DNA of 52,502 nucleotides from Methylococcaceae bacterium (GCA_013140705.1 JABFSH010000006.1:1-52502); one strand, 5' to 3'; positions 1 through 7,955 are shown, counted from the stretch's first letter. A program made the numbers and translations. The notes: generated by a model from the letters alone, not told the origin.

Positions 1-56
1 TCAACTGCCACTTTTGACTTAAATTCCGTTGTATGCTTTTTTCTCATATTGGCCAT
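1..56 (-). CDS. IS3-family transposase OrfA, N-terminal fragment cut by window edge
   Basis: Reading leftward from the ATG at 56, the 18 visible codons give MANMRKKHTTEFKSKVAV. This is the usual beginning of an IS3-family OrfA protein, with the basic RKKHT-EFK-KVA pattern that precedes its helix-turn-helix. A second in-frame ATG lies three codons later. An AGAGG sequence sits about 10 bases upstream of the first ATG. The rest of the gene lies outside the window, so whether the element is intact cannot be judged. In this family OrfA and OrfB together make the DDE transposase by frameshifting. Confidence 0.7.
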   Translation of the reverse strand, partial: MANMRKKHTTEFKSKVAV

Positions 57-121
57 TTGTTTGTTGCCTCTTTGATAAGGCCTTCTATCTTAATCCCTGG
101 TCTAAAATATGGGGAGTATCA
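1..121 (-). mobile_element. Left-over end of an IS3-like insertion sequence
   Basis: The OrfA start is preceded by about 65 noncoding bases that end near 121. Read on the minus strand, the outermost bases are TGATACTCCCC, which fits the TG start and C-rich terminal repeat typical of IS3-family ends. The exact boundary and the target duplication cannot be fixed because the other end is outside the window. The boundary is an inference. Confidence 0.5.
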
Positions 122-157
122 TAAACAGCTGCAACACTTATTTATATAGCGATCAGC

Positions 158-526
158 ATGGATGGTCATAATGTGGATAAACGCTTAATACGAATGATCA
201 CCGATTCTTGGCTCAAAGTAGTAAAGAATGAGTGTGTATATACGGGCAGAAATGTCAAACGCTCGATTGCAGCAAAAGATGCAAGTAAGAAAGACGTTAG
301 GCTTGAGCATGCAATTCCTATGAAGGTGCTTATAGAAATACTTTTAACGACGAAAAACTTAACTGCTGAAAAGGTTGAAGAGATACTCCACCAATTTTGC
401 GTTGTTATGCTGATTACTAAACATGAAGATTCATTATTAGACGCCAGCTACAAATCAACAATGCCGTCGGGGTGGAATGGTACCGATGTTTATGCCCGGT
501 ATACTGCTGTTGGAATTCAGTTTTAA
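158..526 (+). CDS. Hypothetical protein, 122 aa, possibly 5'-truncated
   Basis: I do not recognise a named family. The protein is soluble and mixed charge, with a central LEHAIPMKVL segment and a C-terminal MPSGWNGTDVYARYTAVGI motif. I have the impression of having seen this C-terminal pattern in uncharacterised bacterial proteins. The frame stays open upstream of the ATG only to a TAA at 122-124, just inside the presumed IS3 end. The gene could therefore be the 3' part of a longer gene cut by that insertion. No clear ribosome-binding site is seen before the ATG at 158. The next gene begins 78 bases downstream on the same strand. Confidence 0.5.
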   Translation: MDGHNVDKRLIRMITDSWLKVVKNECVYTGRNVKRSIAAKDASKKDVRLEHAIPMKVLIEILLTTKNLTAEKVEEILHQFCVVMLITKHEDSLLDASYKSTMPSGWNGTDVYARYTAVGIQF

Positions 527-604
527 GACAATCAACTGAAAAATGCTTCTACATAATGATTTTTAAATGGTTATTCCAAATTAGCTAATTGTTATGCCTA
601 AATC

Positions 605-1153
605 ATGAAACTCCGTTTTCTAGAATCCGAAATCCAATCGTGGGCTAAAAAATACCAATACCCACGAGGGGAAACATCTTTGCTTGATCTTCGAGCCGAA
701 GTTCAACAGGCTGGTTATATTACAAAAGACCAATTAAGTCTGGTTGCACACTGGAAGGCACCCCGTAGCGCTGGCCATGTCGAAAAAAACTCGGAATGTT
801 ATGTAAAAGAAATTACCTCTTGGGCATTTTCCGCAAAAGAGGAGAGATCAAGAATTGAAGTGCTAACATTGCTGAATGGAGTGCTGTGGCCATCTGCTTC
901 GGTTATTCTTCACTTGTTTCATAAAGAGCCTTATCCAATTCTTGACTTTAGAGCTTTATGGTCCATAGAACAAAATGTCCCAAAGCAATATTCGTATTCG
1001 TTTTGGTGGGCGTACGTTAGATTTTGTCGGGCTGTTTCTGTCCGTAATTCTGTAGATATAAGGACTTTCGATCGAGCGTTATGGCAGTATTCCAAAGAAA
1101 ATCAAAATGCATTGCTTGGCGATCAAGACGACGCTCCGCTACGCACCCCTTAG
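605..1153 (+). CDS. Conserved hypothetical protein, 182 aa
   Basis: This is a soluble protein rich in aromatic residues. Its middle reads LNGVLWPSASVILHLFHKEPYPILDFRALWSI. The combination of a helical N-terminal half, a segment like VTPSVILHF and a later YPILDxRALW motif recalls helix-hairpin-helix DNA-glycosylase-like proteins, but no catalytic lysine or Fe-S cysteines are evident, so the resemblance is only suggestive. The ATG at 605 follows an AT-rich leader without a strong Shine-Dalgarno sequence. The gene ends 130 bases before a decayed phnA on the other strand. The preceding gene may or may not be co-transcribed. No function is assigned. Confidence 0.6.
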   Translation: MKLRFLESEIQSWAKKYQYPRGETSLLDLRAEVQQAGYITKDQLSLVAHWKAPRSAGHVEKNSECYVKEITSWAFSAKEERSRIEVLTLLNGVLWPSASVILHLFHKEPYPILDFRALWSIEQNVPKQYSYSFWWAYVRFCRAVSVRNSVDIRTFDRALWQYSKENQNALLGDQDDAPLRTP

Positions 1154-1283
1154 CTTTGCGTAAAACGACAGCTTTCGGCTTATCAGTCGCCAGCTGCATA
1201 AAATCATTGGTTGACTGCAATTGGCCAACCCTTCCAACTCAAACCTTTCATAATCTACCTTCCTTATCTTCCAACTAACCCAC

Positions 1284-1613
1284 TCAAACTTTCTTCACAA
1301 ACTCCGATTTCAGCTTCATGGTGCCGATGCCATCAATCTTGCAATCAATATCATGATCGCCGTCGACCAGTCGGATTAGTCCCAACCTTGACCGCCAGGG
1401 AAGTGCCTTTTACTTTGAGGTCTTTGATGACAGTGACCGTGTCACCCTCTTGAAGGACAGTGCCGTTTGCATCTTTGATAATCTTATACTGCTCTGATAC
1501 ATCGCCGACGGCTTCCTTTGGCCATTCGTGCGAGCATTCGGGACAGATGAACATATCCCCATCTTCGTAGGTGGATTCGGAGTTGCATTTCGGGCAATTG
1601 GGAGGTTACTCGT
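1284..1613 (-). pseudogene. phnA: Decayed phnA (yjdM) zinc-ribbon gene
   Basis: Read leftward, fragments of the PhnA/YjdM family (about 110 aa) appear in the right order but in different frames. PPNCPKCNSES and then FICPECSHEW form the N-terminal zinc ribbon. DANGTVLQEGDTVTVIKDL and [13 protein letters not shown] form the middle. The C-terminal [20 protein letters not shown] segment is readable only after a frameshift near 1380, where about ten bases seem to be missing. At the 5' end the expected ATG reads ACG (1611-1613), and a one-base loss before the CPKC motif brings a TAA into frame. Three lesions support a pseudogene, although a 67-codon internal ORF remains open. The family is annotated as alkylphosphonate-operon protein PhnA, but its function is uncertain. 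Confidence 0.8.
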
Positions 1614-1706
1614 TTTTTAGTTCCGAGTGAAATTCCGATCGATTTCCACGTTCGGCTAAGGATGGATCAAGTTTAGGTTAAGAGCCCCCCATAAAGCTAT
1701 AGGCAA

Positions 1707-1736
1707 TAAAAAAGGCCCCGATTTCTCGTAAGGCCT
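1707..1736 (-). terminator. Rho-independent terminator after tRNA-Arg(TCG)
   Basis: On the minus strand AGGCC (1732-1736) pairs with GGCCT (1713-1717) across a loop of about 14 bases and is followed by a run of T. It lies 10 bases beyond the tRNA 3' end. Confidence 0.6.
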
Positions 1737-1745
1737 CTAGTCATT

Positions 1746-1822
1746 TGGCGCGCCCGGAGAGATTCGAACTCCCGACCAATCGGTTCGAAGCCGATTACTC
1801 TATCCAGCTGAGCTACGGGCGC
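1746..1822 (-). tRNA. tRNA-Arg (anticodon TCG)
   Basis: This is a full cloverleaf on the minus strand. The acceptor arms GCGCCCG (1816-1822) and CGGGCGC (1750-1756) are complementary. The anticodon stem AATCGG/CCGATT encloses the loop with anticodon TCG, and the T-arm contains GTTCGAATC. The discriminator is G and the CCA end is encoded (1746-1748). It decodes CGA. It is 171 bases from tRNA-Asn with a terminator between them, so it probably has its own promoter. Confidence 0.95.
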
Positions 1823-1952
1823 TTGATTGATAATGACTTACAGCAGGTTGTTATACCTTGCAATTGGATATCTTCGGAAATGTTCGACTTAGAGTTCCTT
1901 CACCGACCTATGCCGACCCAGTGACTTCCGAAAAACGTGCTCCCATCGATCC

Positions 1953-1982
1953 AAAAAAAAGGCCTACCTTTGACAGTAAGCC
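1953..1982 (-). terminator. Rho-independent terminator after tRNA-Asn
   Basis: On the minus strand GGCTTAC (1976-1982) pairs with GTAGGCC (1961-1967), with one G-U pair and an 8-base loop, followed by eight T. It begins 11 bases beyond the tRNA-Asn 3' end and closes the Arg-Asn tRNA unit. Confidence 0.8.
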
Positions 1983-1993
1983 CTTTCAATATC

Positions 1994-2069
1994 TGGCTCC
2001 CCCGGACGGGCTCGAACCGCCGACCTAGTGATTAACAGTCACCCGCTCTACCGACTGAGCTACAGGGGA
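1994..2069 (-). tRNA. tRNA-Asn (anticodon GTT)
   Basis: The acceptor TCCCCTG (2063-2069) pairs with CGGGGGA (1998-2004). The anticodon loop is CTGTTAA with anticodon GTT, and the T-arm has GGTTCGAGCC. The discriminator is G and CCA is encoded (1994-1996). It lies 23 bases after tRNA-Arg(ACG) with no terminator between, so the two are probably cut from one transcript. Confidence 0.95.
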
Positions 2070-2092
2070 ATAAACTTTTATTGATTCTTCAA

Positions 2093-2169
2093 TGGCACGC
2101 CCGGAGAGATTCGAACTCCCGACCGCTCGGTTCGTAGCCGAGTACTCTATCCAGCTGAGCTACGGGCGC
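2093..2169 (-). tRNA. tRNA-Arg (anticodon ACG)
   Basis: The acceptor GCGCCCG (2163-2169) pairs with CGGGCGT (2097-2103) with a terminal G-U pair. The anticodon stem CTCGG/CCGAG encloses the loop CTACGAA, giving anticodon ACG, which is normally converted to ICG by TadA to read CGU, CGC and CGA. CCA is encoded (2093-2095). It is nearly identical in its D- and T-arms to tRNA-Arg(TCG) 270 bases away, which suggests duplication. Confidence 0.95.
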
Positions 2170-2185
2170 ATTGTTGAGTCGCATA

Positions 2186-2213
2186 TTATTATGCGTAATT
2201 AACTGGATGTCAA
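2186..2213 (-). promoter_or_regulatory. Sigma-70 promoter of the Arg-Asn tRNA unit
   Basis: On the minus strand a perfect TTGACA (2208-2213) is separated by 16 bases from TAATAA (2186-2191). The predicted start falls about 10 bases before the tRNA-Arg(ACG) 5' end, as expected for a stable RNA promoter. Confidence 0.75.
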
Positions 2214-2268
2214 ATTTACATTAATACGAAATTCTCATTCAGTTTCCCAGTTCATAATTTCTGAATCA

Positions 2269-2349
2269 CCATGCCAGGCCTGGCAAGCGCACATATTATG
2301 ACATGCAGCAGCTTGACTTAAAATCCAGAAAAACCTTGGGAATCAGTGA
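2269..2349. repeat. Palindrome and repeat fragment in a gene-free stretch
   Basis: The gene-free interval 2214-2565 holds a perfect 14-base palindrome TGCCAGGCCTGGCA (2272-2285) and, 50 bases on, TTGGGAATCAGTGA (2336-2349). The same 14-mer recurs at 49253-49266 at the end of a longer element that also begins with a CCATGCC-GGC-TGG palindrome. This may be a short, internally deleted copy of that repeat. Nothing else was identified in 2350-2565, and no good T-tract terminator is visible beyond the last flagellar gene. Confidence 0.45.
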
Positions 2350-2565
2350 ATATTTTTGTATTGATGCCGGAGTTCTTTATTACTAAAACCTGCAAGTGAT
2401 TGAATGCCTGTCGTCAAAATAAAGCCGAATATGTAAAATTCTCGACACTCTTCTGCCAGCATCGGAAATTGTCAGTGCCTTTCTTTTGCGGACAGGCAAT
2501 ATGGCCGGTGACATTCAATTAAACGTACGCCCGACTGTCAGGATAATTGCCCTCAAGCCAACTGT

Positions 2566-2955
2566 TCAGGTTGACTTGTGTGTTCCATGCAAGCGAATCA
2601 GTAAAGCCGCTTCATCATGGCTCAAACCGGAACTTTGCATCAAATCATGGATACTCGCTCCGGATCGAACTTTCTGGATATCCGTGCTGTAAGGATGAGG
2701 GACGGAATCAGTTTTTTGAAATTCGGACATTTTTGCCAGTAAGGCCTTTAACTGCTCATCCGTCGTCACGATGCGGTTATCCACCATCACTGCAGCCGAG
2801 CACAAACCAGCCATATCGTTAGTGATACTTTGCAGCAATTTTTTTAAAGTCCGATTTTGTTGTTTAAGCTGCGAATGAGCCCTCACCAAACCTAACAGTA
2901 CAACCAGATTCGTGAGTGTCGCAGCTATGATCGCAATCAGTATGGGTGTCGTCAT
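2566..2955 (-). CDS. DUF2802 family protein of the flagellar cluster
   Basis: This 129-aa protein has one N-terminal transmembrane helix (about residues 5-25), a short coiled-coil segment (LKQQNRTLKKLLQSI), and a C-terminal helical part ending in GLSHDEAALLIRLHG. The last part matches the DUF2802 family found next to motD, cheW and flhB genes in polar-flagellated gammaproteobacteria. The C-terminal motif looks like a small helix-turn-helix or protein-contact module. Its role is unknown; an inner-membrane accessory of the stator or chemoreceptor array is possible. The start codon overlaps the stop of the preceding small gene (TAATG), so the two are translationally coupled. It is the last gene of the flagellar transcript. 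Confidence 0.75.
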   Translation of the reverse strand: MTTPILIAIIAATLTNLVVLLGLVRAHSQLKQQNRTLKKLLQSITNDMAGLCSAAVMVDNRIVTTDEQLKALLAKMSEFQKTDSVPHPYSTDIQKVRSGASIHDLMQSSGLSHDEAALLIRLHGTHKST

Positions 2956-3113
2956 TAGACCTGTTCGTCAATATGTTTTAATGGCTCTGAATCTTGCTCA
3001 TCCGGTGATGGCTTGTTATGTGGGGGCGGCTTTTTTTGCGAGTTTTCGTCCTTTTTAATTTTAACCGGTTTTACAATCGGATAGGACGGGGACAATGGTT
3101 GTATTTCGGACAT
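2955..3113 (-). CDS. Small proline- and lysine-rich protein, 52 aa
   Basis: This short ORF starts at the ATG at 3113 and ends in a TAA that overlaps the DUF2802 start by one base. Its leader carries GAGAGG about 6 bases before the ATG. The product begins MSEIQPLSPSYPIVKPVKIK and continues with charged, proline-rich sequence (QKKPPPHNKP) ending in EQV. It has no membrane segment and looks intrinsically disordered. The Shine-Dalgarno sequence, the coupling to the next gene and the position 50 bases after motD argue that it is translated. I do not recognise the family. Confidence 0.65.
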   Translation of the reverse strand: MSEIQPLSPSYPIVKPVKIKKDENSQKKPPPHNKPSPDEQDSEPLKHIDEQV

Positions 3114-3163
3114 AACAACCTCTCTGCTTCAGGTTAATTTAACGTTCCATACGAAATTCATGG

Positions 3164-4066
3164 CTAGAGTTTCTTTTGAAGATGAGACACTTCCGTTGGC
3201 ACCAAGTTTAACAATTTAGCACGCTCTTCGTCATTAGCACCATAACGGGAAAACGCTTGTGACATTAATACGAGAACCACCCGTCTATTCTTGAAACGGC
3301 CTTCTTCAGTTTTATTATCACCGATGGGGTGAAACTCTCCATAACCAATCGCAGACAAACGCGTTGGGGTGATGCCTTCTTTGACAAACTCATGAACGAC
3401 ACTCGTCGCCCTGGCAGAAGACAAATCCCAGTTTGAACGGAACTTAATGTTTCCAATAGGCATATCATCTGTATGCCCTTCAACATTGATTGCGTTCGGC
3501 AAGGCGTGTATCACGCCAGCTACTTTTTTTAGCACCGGTATCGCTCTTTTGGATAGCGCTGATTCGCCACTTAAAAATAGCAATTCACTATTCATCTCAA
3601 GCTCTATCCAGTAATCATTTTTTTTTACTCCAACCAGTTTCTCCTCAATAAAAGGTTGCAATTCGTGCTCAAACTGTTCAGAAACCTCAACTAATTGCTG
3701 TCTTTCTCTTAAAATTTCTTCGCTCAATTGTCGCTGCTTTTCCACTTCCAGAGGATTTTCCAAAGGAATGGGTTGAATGTCAGTCGGTGGCTTTCCAATC
3801 GGAATGGGTTCCGGAATCACTTGCTGGCTTTGTTCCGGATTAGGTTCTGCGGCATTATCAGGCTGACCGACTTGCTGATGGCCTTCCTTTGAAAAAGCAT
3901 CACCCAGTGAATCCGTCAGTCTCTTGTATTTTCCTTCATTGACGGACGACATTGAATACATCACTACAAAAAATGCAAACAGCAAGGTTATAAAGTCTGC
4001 ATAAGACACCATCCAGCGATCGTGATTATCGGCTTCAGTATGAATTTTTCGCCTTCGTCTGGTCAT
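3164..4066 (-). CDS. motD: Flagellar motor stator protein MotD (MotB family)
   Basis: A single transmembrane helix near the N-terminus contains the proton-accepting aspartate (SYADFITLLFAFF, D24). A long linker rich in proline and glutamine follows, and then an OmpA/MotB peptidoglycan-binding domain (about 170-285) with VEGHTDDMPIG and the downstream NWDLSSARA motif. At 300 aa it has the usual length. It pairs with MotC, 11 bases upstream, to form a stator unit; the linker probably acts as the plug that controls ion flow. In Pseudomonas the MotCD pair supports swarming and high-load swimming. The gene lies in the fliA-motC-motD order of polar-flagellated bacteria, but the che genes that usually separate fliA and motC are absent. 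Confidence 0.93.
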   Translation of the reverse strand: MTRRRRKIHTEADNHDRWMVSYADFITLLFAFFVVMYSMSSVNEGKYKRLTDSLGDAFSKEGHQQVGQPDNAAEPNPEQSQQVIPEPIPIGKPPTDIQPIPLENPLEVEKQRQLSEEILRERQQLVEVSEQFEHELQPFIEEKLVGVKKNDYWIELEMNSELLFLSGESALSKRAIPVLKKVAGVIHALPNAINVEGHTDDMPIGNIKFRSNWDLSSARATSVVHEFVKEGITPTRLSAIGYGEFHPIGDNKTEEGRFKNRRVVLVLMSQAFSRYGANDEERAKLLNLVPTEVSHLQKKL

Positions 4067-4077
4067 GATAATTTCAG

Positions 4078-4824
4078 TTATTTATTATGCAAAAATCCGT
4101 CAAGTTTCATTTCGATATTTCTTGGATTTTCGCCTTCAGCAATACAGACAATTCCGACGGCAATCATTTCCTTGGCTTGTGTTGCGGTAAAAATATGGGC
4201 TTTCAACTTATTGGCAATCGGTAAAAAAAGTAAGTTAGCGGATGCCACGCCATAGATGGTTGCAACAAATGCAGTAGCGATCCCCTCCCCTAATTTGGTG
4301 GGGTCGGCCAAATTTTGCATGACATGGATTAATCCCATCACGGCACCGAGAATACCTATCGTCGGCGCGTATCCACCCATGGCTTCATACAATCTGGCAG
4401 CCTGATAGTCCAGATTCTCCTTGGCAGTGAGCTCGACTTCCAGAATATCGCGAATGACTTCCGGCTCATTTCCATCGACCAAAAGCTGTAAGCCCTTGTG
4501 TATGAAGGCGTCCTTTTCTTTCTCCAGTTCATTTTCCAGGCCAAGCAAGCCCTCCTTGCGTGCTAAAACACTCCAATTCACGATTTTGACAATAATGCTT
4601 TTCAAATTTATTTTTTGAGGCACAAAAATCCATTTGGACATTTTCAGGCTCCTGGCAAAAACCAGCGGCGGAAAATGTAAAAGCGTGGCACCAAACGTAC
4701 CACCGAATACAACGATCAGCGCCGATATATTGACCAATGAGCTAATATGGCCACCGTCCAGCAGATTACCCACCAGTAAGGCACCAACACCCAGTAAAAT
4801 ACCTAAAACACTCAAAATATCCAT
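4078..4824 (-). CDS. motC: Flagellar motor stator protein MotC (MotA family)
   Basis: This 248-aa protein has four membrane segments in the MotA arrangement, two near the N-terminus and two after a cytoplasmic loop. The YAPTIGILGAVMGLIHVM helix and the later GIATAFVATIYGV stretch are the conserved proline-containing pore helices. The N-terminal half resembles MotC/PomA more than enterobacterial MotA. With MotD it forms the membrane channel that converts ion flow into torque on FliG. It lies 112 bases downstream of fliA; no sigma-28 promoter consensus could be found in that gap, so it may be read through from fliA. Confidence 0.93.
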   Translation of the reverse strand: MDILSVLGILLGVGALLVGNLLDGGHISSLVNISALIVVFGGTFGATLLHFPPLVFARSLKMSKWIFVPQKINLKSIIVKIVNWSVLARKEGLLGLENELEKEKDAFIHKGLQLLVDGNEPEVIRDILEVELTAKENLDYQAARLYEAMGGYAPTIGILGAVMGLIHVMQNLADPTKLGEGIATAFVATIYGVASANLLFLPIANKLKAHIFTATQAKEMIAVGIVCIAEGENPRNIEMKLDGFLHNK

Positions 4825-4936
4825 GCGCTAATTTCCAGAATAGGCACAGGGTACAAAAAGATGGCGGTCTTTTGTCGTTTTCTTATTTCCTGGCACCCGT
4901 ATAGAAATGCATACGACGAAACCATGCCCTTTCGCC

Positions 4937-5665
4937 TTAATCATCCATCCACCCCGCCAATCTTGAGCGCAATCTCAATACTGCCTGCGAGCTTATTTGA
5001 CTGACTCTGGATTCACTGATGTTTAATACCTCACCTATTTCACGTAAATTGAGTTCATCGTCGTAATAGAGTGAAATAACCAGCCGTTCACGCTCAGGCA
5101 AGCACATAATCGCTTTTGCCAAAGCTTGCAGAAAACTTTCCCGACCCAAGCTGTCATCAGGCTCCACATCATGGGCTTGGGATTCTTCCAAATAATGATC
5201 ACCGCTTTCCGCTAATTCTTCCATACTGAAAATCCTGCAACTATTTGAGTCTTGCAGGATTAGATTGTATTCATCGAGGCTAATACCCAAATATGCAGCG
5301 ACATCGGTGTCTCTGGCCGCAGAGCCCGTTTTATTTTCAATGGCTTTGATAGCTTCGGAGACCATTCGTGATTTTTTATGGACCGAACGCGGCGTCCAAT
5401 CAGAGCGCCTGACTTCATCCAGCATGGAGCCCCGAATACGAATACCGGCATAGGTTTCAAAACTGGCGCCTTGGGTCGCATCAAAATTCTTGATGGCTTC
5501 AAGCAAGCCGAGCATTCCGGCTTGAATCAGATCATCAACCTGAATCGAATCCGGAAGCCTGTTTAACAAGTGGTAGGCAATACGCTTGACCAAAGGCGCA
5601 TGTTGCATGACCCGTTGATCAGTACCCCCTGACTGCACAGAGGAATACATCGCCACACCACTCAT
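4937..5665 (-). CDS. fliA: Flagellar sigma factor FliA (sigma-28)
   Basis: The 242-aa protein has region 2 (IAYHLLNRLPDSIQVDDLIQAGMLGLLEAI), region 3 and a region 4 helix-turn-helix near the C-terminus (LNLREIGEVLNISESRVSQISSQA). It directs RNA polymerase to late flagellar genes such as flagellin and chemotaxis genes, and in other bacteria it is held inactive by FlgM until the hook is complete. The start overlaps the fleN stop by four bases (ATGA), the standard order flhF-fleN-fliA. FlgM and flagellin genes are not in this window. Confidence 0.96.
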   Translation of the reverse strand: MSGVAMYSSVQSGGTDQRVMQHAPLVKRIAYHLLNRLPDSIQVDDLIQAGMLGLLEAIKNFDATQGASFETYAGIRIRGSMLDEVRRSDWTPRSVHKKSRMVSEAIKAIENKTGSAARDTDVAAYLGISLDEYNLILQDSNSCRIFSMEELAESGDHYLEESQAHDVEPDDSLGRESFLQALAKAIMCLPERERLVISLYYDDELNLREIGEVLNISESRVSQISSQAVLRLRSRLAGWMDD

Positions 5666-6528
5666 GCAACATTCTCCTCCGAACTATACTGAATCATTCG
5701 TTCTATAAAAAATTCGAGGTAGCCACCGGCCTGGGTTTTAATCGGCCAGGCATTAATTTTGCCGGCGATAGTCTTGATCGCAAGAGACGCTTTGCTTCTC
5801 GGAAAACCAATCACTACCGGCGTCTGTTTTTGCACGGATTTACGCAAATATTCATCGTAAGGAACAGCACCTGCAAACTGCAGTGTCACATCCAGATAAT
5901 GGTCCGTCACTTTGGTGAGTTTCTGGAAGAGCGCCTGTCCCTGTTGTAAGGTTTGCACCATATTGGTCACGACATGAAAATGAGACAACCCGTAGTCTCT
6001 GTTAAGTAACTTGATGAATGCATACGAATCCGTCAACGAGGTAGGCTCATCACATACCACAATTAAAATCTCCTGACAGGCGCGGGCAAAATTGACTACG
6101 CTAGCCGAAATACCTGCTGCCGTATCGACAATCAATACATCAAGATCTTGATCAACTTCGCTGAAAGCGCGTATGACTGCTGCCTGTTCAATAGTGGAAA
6201 GCTCAGACATTTTCTGAATACCGGAAGCGCCAGGAATGACTTTTAAACCGGAAGGCCCCGTCAACATGATGTCATCAAGGGTTTTTTCTCCCGATAACAC
6301 ATGAGAGAGATTAAATTTCGGATACATGCCCAGTAAAATATCGACATTCGCCAATCCCATATCGGCGTCGAGTAAGGCAACCCGCTGCCCTGTTTGTGAC
6401 AGGGCGATGCCAAGATTAACGGATAAATTGGTTTTGCCCACCCCGCCTTTGCCGCTCGTTACCGCAAATACGCGAACAGGCTTGATTTTATTCATATTTC
6501 GTATTCCGGCTGCTTGATCATGTTGCAT
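5662..6528 (-). CDS. fleN: Flagellar number regulator FleN (FlhG), MinD-like ATPase
   Basis: This is a ParA/MinD-type ATPase with the deviant Walker A KGGVGKT at residues 27-33, a switch I DADMGLANVDILLG segment and a Walker B VLIVDTAAG. At 288 aa it matches FleN/FlhG length. In polar flagellates FleN limits flagellar number, acting against FlhF and the master activator FleQ. The C-terminal part has an amphipathic helix suited to membrane contact. It overlaps flhF by about ten bases at its start and fliA by four at its end. A second ATG at residue 12 is a possible alternative start. Confidence 0.94.
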   Translation of the reverse strand: MQHDQAAGIRNMNKIKPVRVFAVTSGKGGVGKTNLSVNLGIALSQTGQRVALLDADMGLANVDILLGMYPKFNLSHVLSGEKTLDDIMLTGPSGLKVIPGASGIQKMSELSTIEQAAVIRAFSEVDQDLDVLIVDTAAGISASVVNFARACQEILIVVCDEPTSLTDSYAFIKLLNRDYGLSHFHVVTNMVQTLQQGQALFQKLTKVTDHYLDVTLQFAGAVPYDEYLRKSVQKQTPVVIGFPRSKASLAIKTIAGKINAWPIKTQAGGYLEFFIERMIQYSSEENVA

Positions 6529-7939
6529 AAGCGTAGTCCTGGCTCATCCAGGCTTTAGTTGTTACTTCATCGGTATAGTCATCACTGGCTAATTCGGCCA
6601 CGCATTGTTCGATTAACGATTGGGGGCAAGGAATGACCATGTCTTCAGGTACTTGCTGACCATTGGCAATAAAGGCTAGTGGCAAATTTTGTTCGATTAT
6701 CGAAGAAATCGCTGAACCAATGGTGACTGCTTCATCTAGTTTAGTCAAAATACTGGCTTGTGGCTCGAAAACTTGAAACGCCCTGATGATTTCATTCATG
6801 GCCCTATATTCAGTGGCAGCCGACATCACCAGATAAGACTTGATGGATAAGCCGCTTAACTGCAACGTACTAATTTGTTCGGCGAGCTTCATGTCACGTT
6901 GACTCATACCCGCCGTATCAATCAAAATCAGACGTTTATCAGAAAAACTGTTGATCAGGTAACGTAACTCGTCGGCACTGGATGCGACCCGAACCGGTAC
7001 ATCGAGAATACGTCCATAGGTACTCAATTGCTCATGAGCGCCTATCCGATAGTTATCGGTTGTTATCAAGGCGACTTGTCTAGGTCCATGCTTCAAGATA
7101 AATTTGGCAGCCAGCTTGGCAATGGTCGTTGTTTTACCGACGCCGGTTGGCCCAACCAATGCCGCAATACCACCCGTTTCCAGTAAATCATCATCAGCAA
7201 TAGGCAATACTTTAGCCAGCATTTCCTGTGCTTTGGCGAATACCAGATCTGCATCGGTATAGTGTGTAAACCGATTGGCAATTTTTACACTCAATTTTTT
7301 TGAAATACTCATGCCCGCCAAACGCTGGAGCAAATCACTCCTGATGGAATTAATCGGTGGCTGCTGCGTCCAGCTGAGTTCAGATAAACGGGTATCCAGG
7401 GCTGTTTTTAAGGACTTCAACTCGTTGCTCATTTCTATCAGTAATTTGTCCGACAAACTTTCTGTTTTTTCGGGCAATTTAACGGCTTGGACGGGATTTG
7501 ACTTCATCTCGGACTGTTGCAGTTTATTGACTTTTGCCGCGAGTGTCGCTGCATTGCCACGTAATTGCACTTTCTCTGCATACCCCATGTACTGGTCAGC
7601 TTTGTTCGGTACCGAGCGATCGGGCAAAAATCCTTCGTTTGTCGACTTTCTTGAACTGCTTAGAATATGAAGGCGCTTTTTTTCGGCTTCAAAATCAGGT
7701 AATTCAATTTTTTTGGTTTCGGCCTGAGGATGCAGCGCTAGTTCAACCGACTGCAGCTCGGCAGCCTGTTTTTGTAATTTGTTATGAATCAATTGTTCGT
7801 CAAAATCTCGGGCAGCAACGATTTCGACACCATTTTCGACAGATCTATTGGACATGATCACGGCATCCGAACCCAATTCTTCTTTAACCATACGCATTGC
7901 TTGACGTATATCCGGAGCAAAAAATCGTTTTATCTTCAT
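6518..7939 (-). CDS. flhF: Polar flagellar SRP-type GTPase FlhF
   Basis: The 473-aa protein has a basic N-terminal B domain (MKIKRFFAPDIRQAMRMVKEE), a variable helical linker, and a C-terminal NG GTPase domain. G motifs are GPTGVGKTTT (about 263), TTDNYRIGAHEQL, LIDTAGMSQRD and TKLDEA. FlhF marks the pole where the first flagellar ring is built and works with FleN. It is 16 bases downstream of flhA and overlaps fleN, so all three are probably one transcript. Confidence 0.95.
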   Translation of the reverse strand: MKIKRFFAPDIRQAMRMVKEELGSDAVIMSNRSVENGVEIVAARDFDEQLIHNKLQKQAAELQSVELALHPQAETKKIELPDFEAEKKRLHILSSSRKSTNEGFLPDRSVPNKADQYMGYAEKVQLRGNAATLAAKVNKLQQSEMKSNPVQAVKLPEKTESLSDKLLIEMSNELKSLKTALDTRLSELSWTQQPPINSIRSDLLQRLAGMSISKKLSVKIANRFTHYTDADLVFAKAQEMLAKVLPIADDDLLETGGIAALVGPTGVGKTTTIAKLAAKFILKHGPRQVALITTDNYRIGAHEQLSTYGRILDVPVRVASSADELRYLINSFSDKRLILIDTAGMSQRDMKLAEQISTLQLSGLSIKSYLVMSAATEYRAMNEIIRAFQVFEPQASILTKLDEAVTIGSAISSIIEQNLPLAFIANGQQVPEDMVIPCPQSLIEQCVAELASDDYTDEVTTKAWMSQDYAYAT

Positions 7940-7955
7940 AACATCGCCTCATGTG

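Noticed and set aside
1017-1453. Short ORFs on both strands between the 182-aa gene and decayed phnA
   Set aside because: They are overlaps of real or decayed coding frames with atypical composition and no start signals.
2486-2822. Two plus-strand ORFs opposite the DUF2802 gene
   Set aside because: They are antisense to a recognised family and have no homology features.
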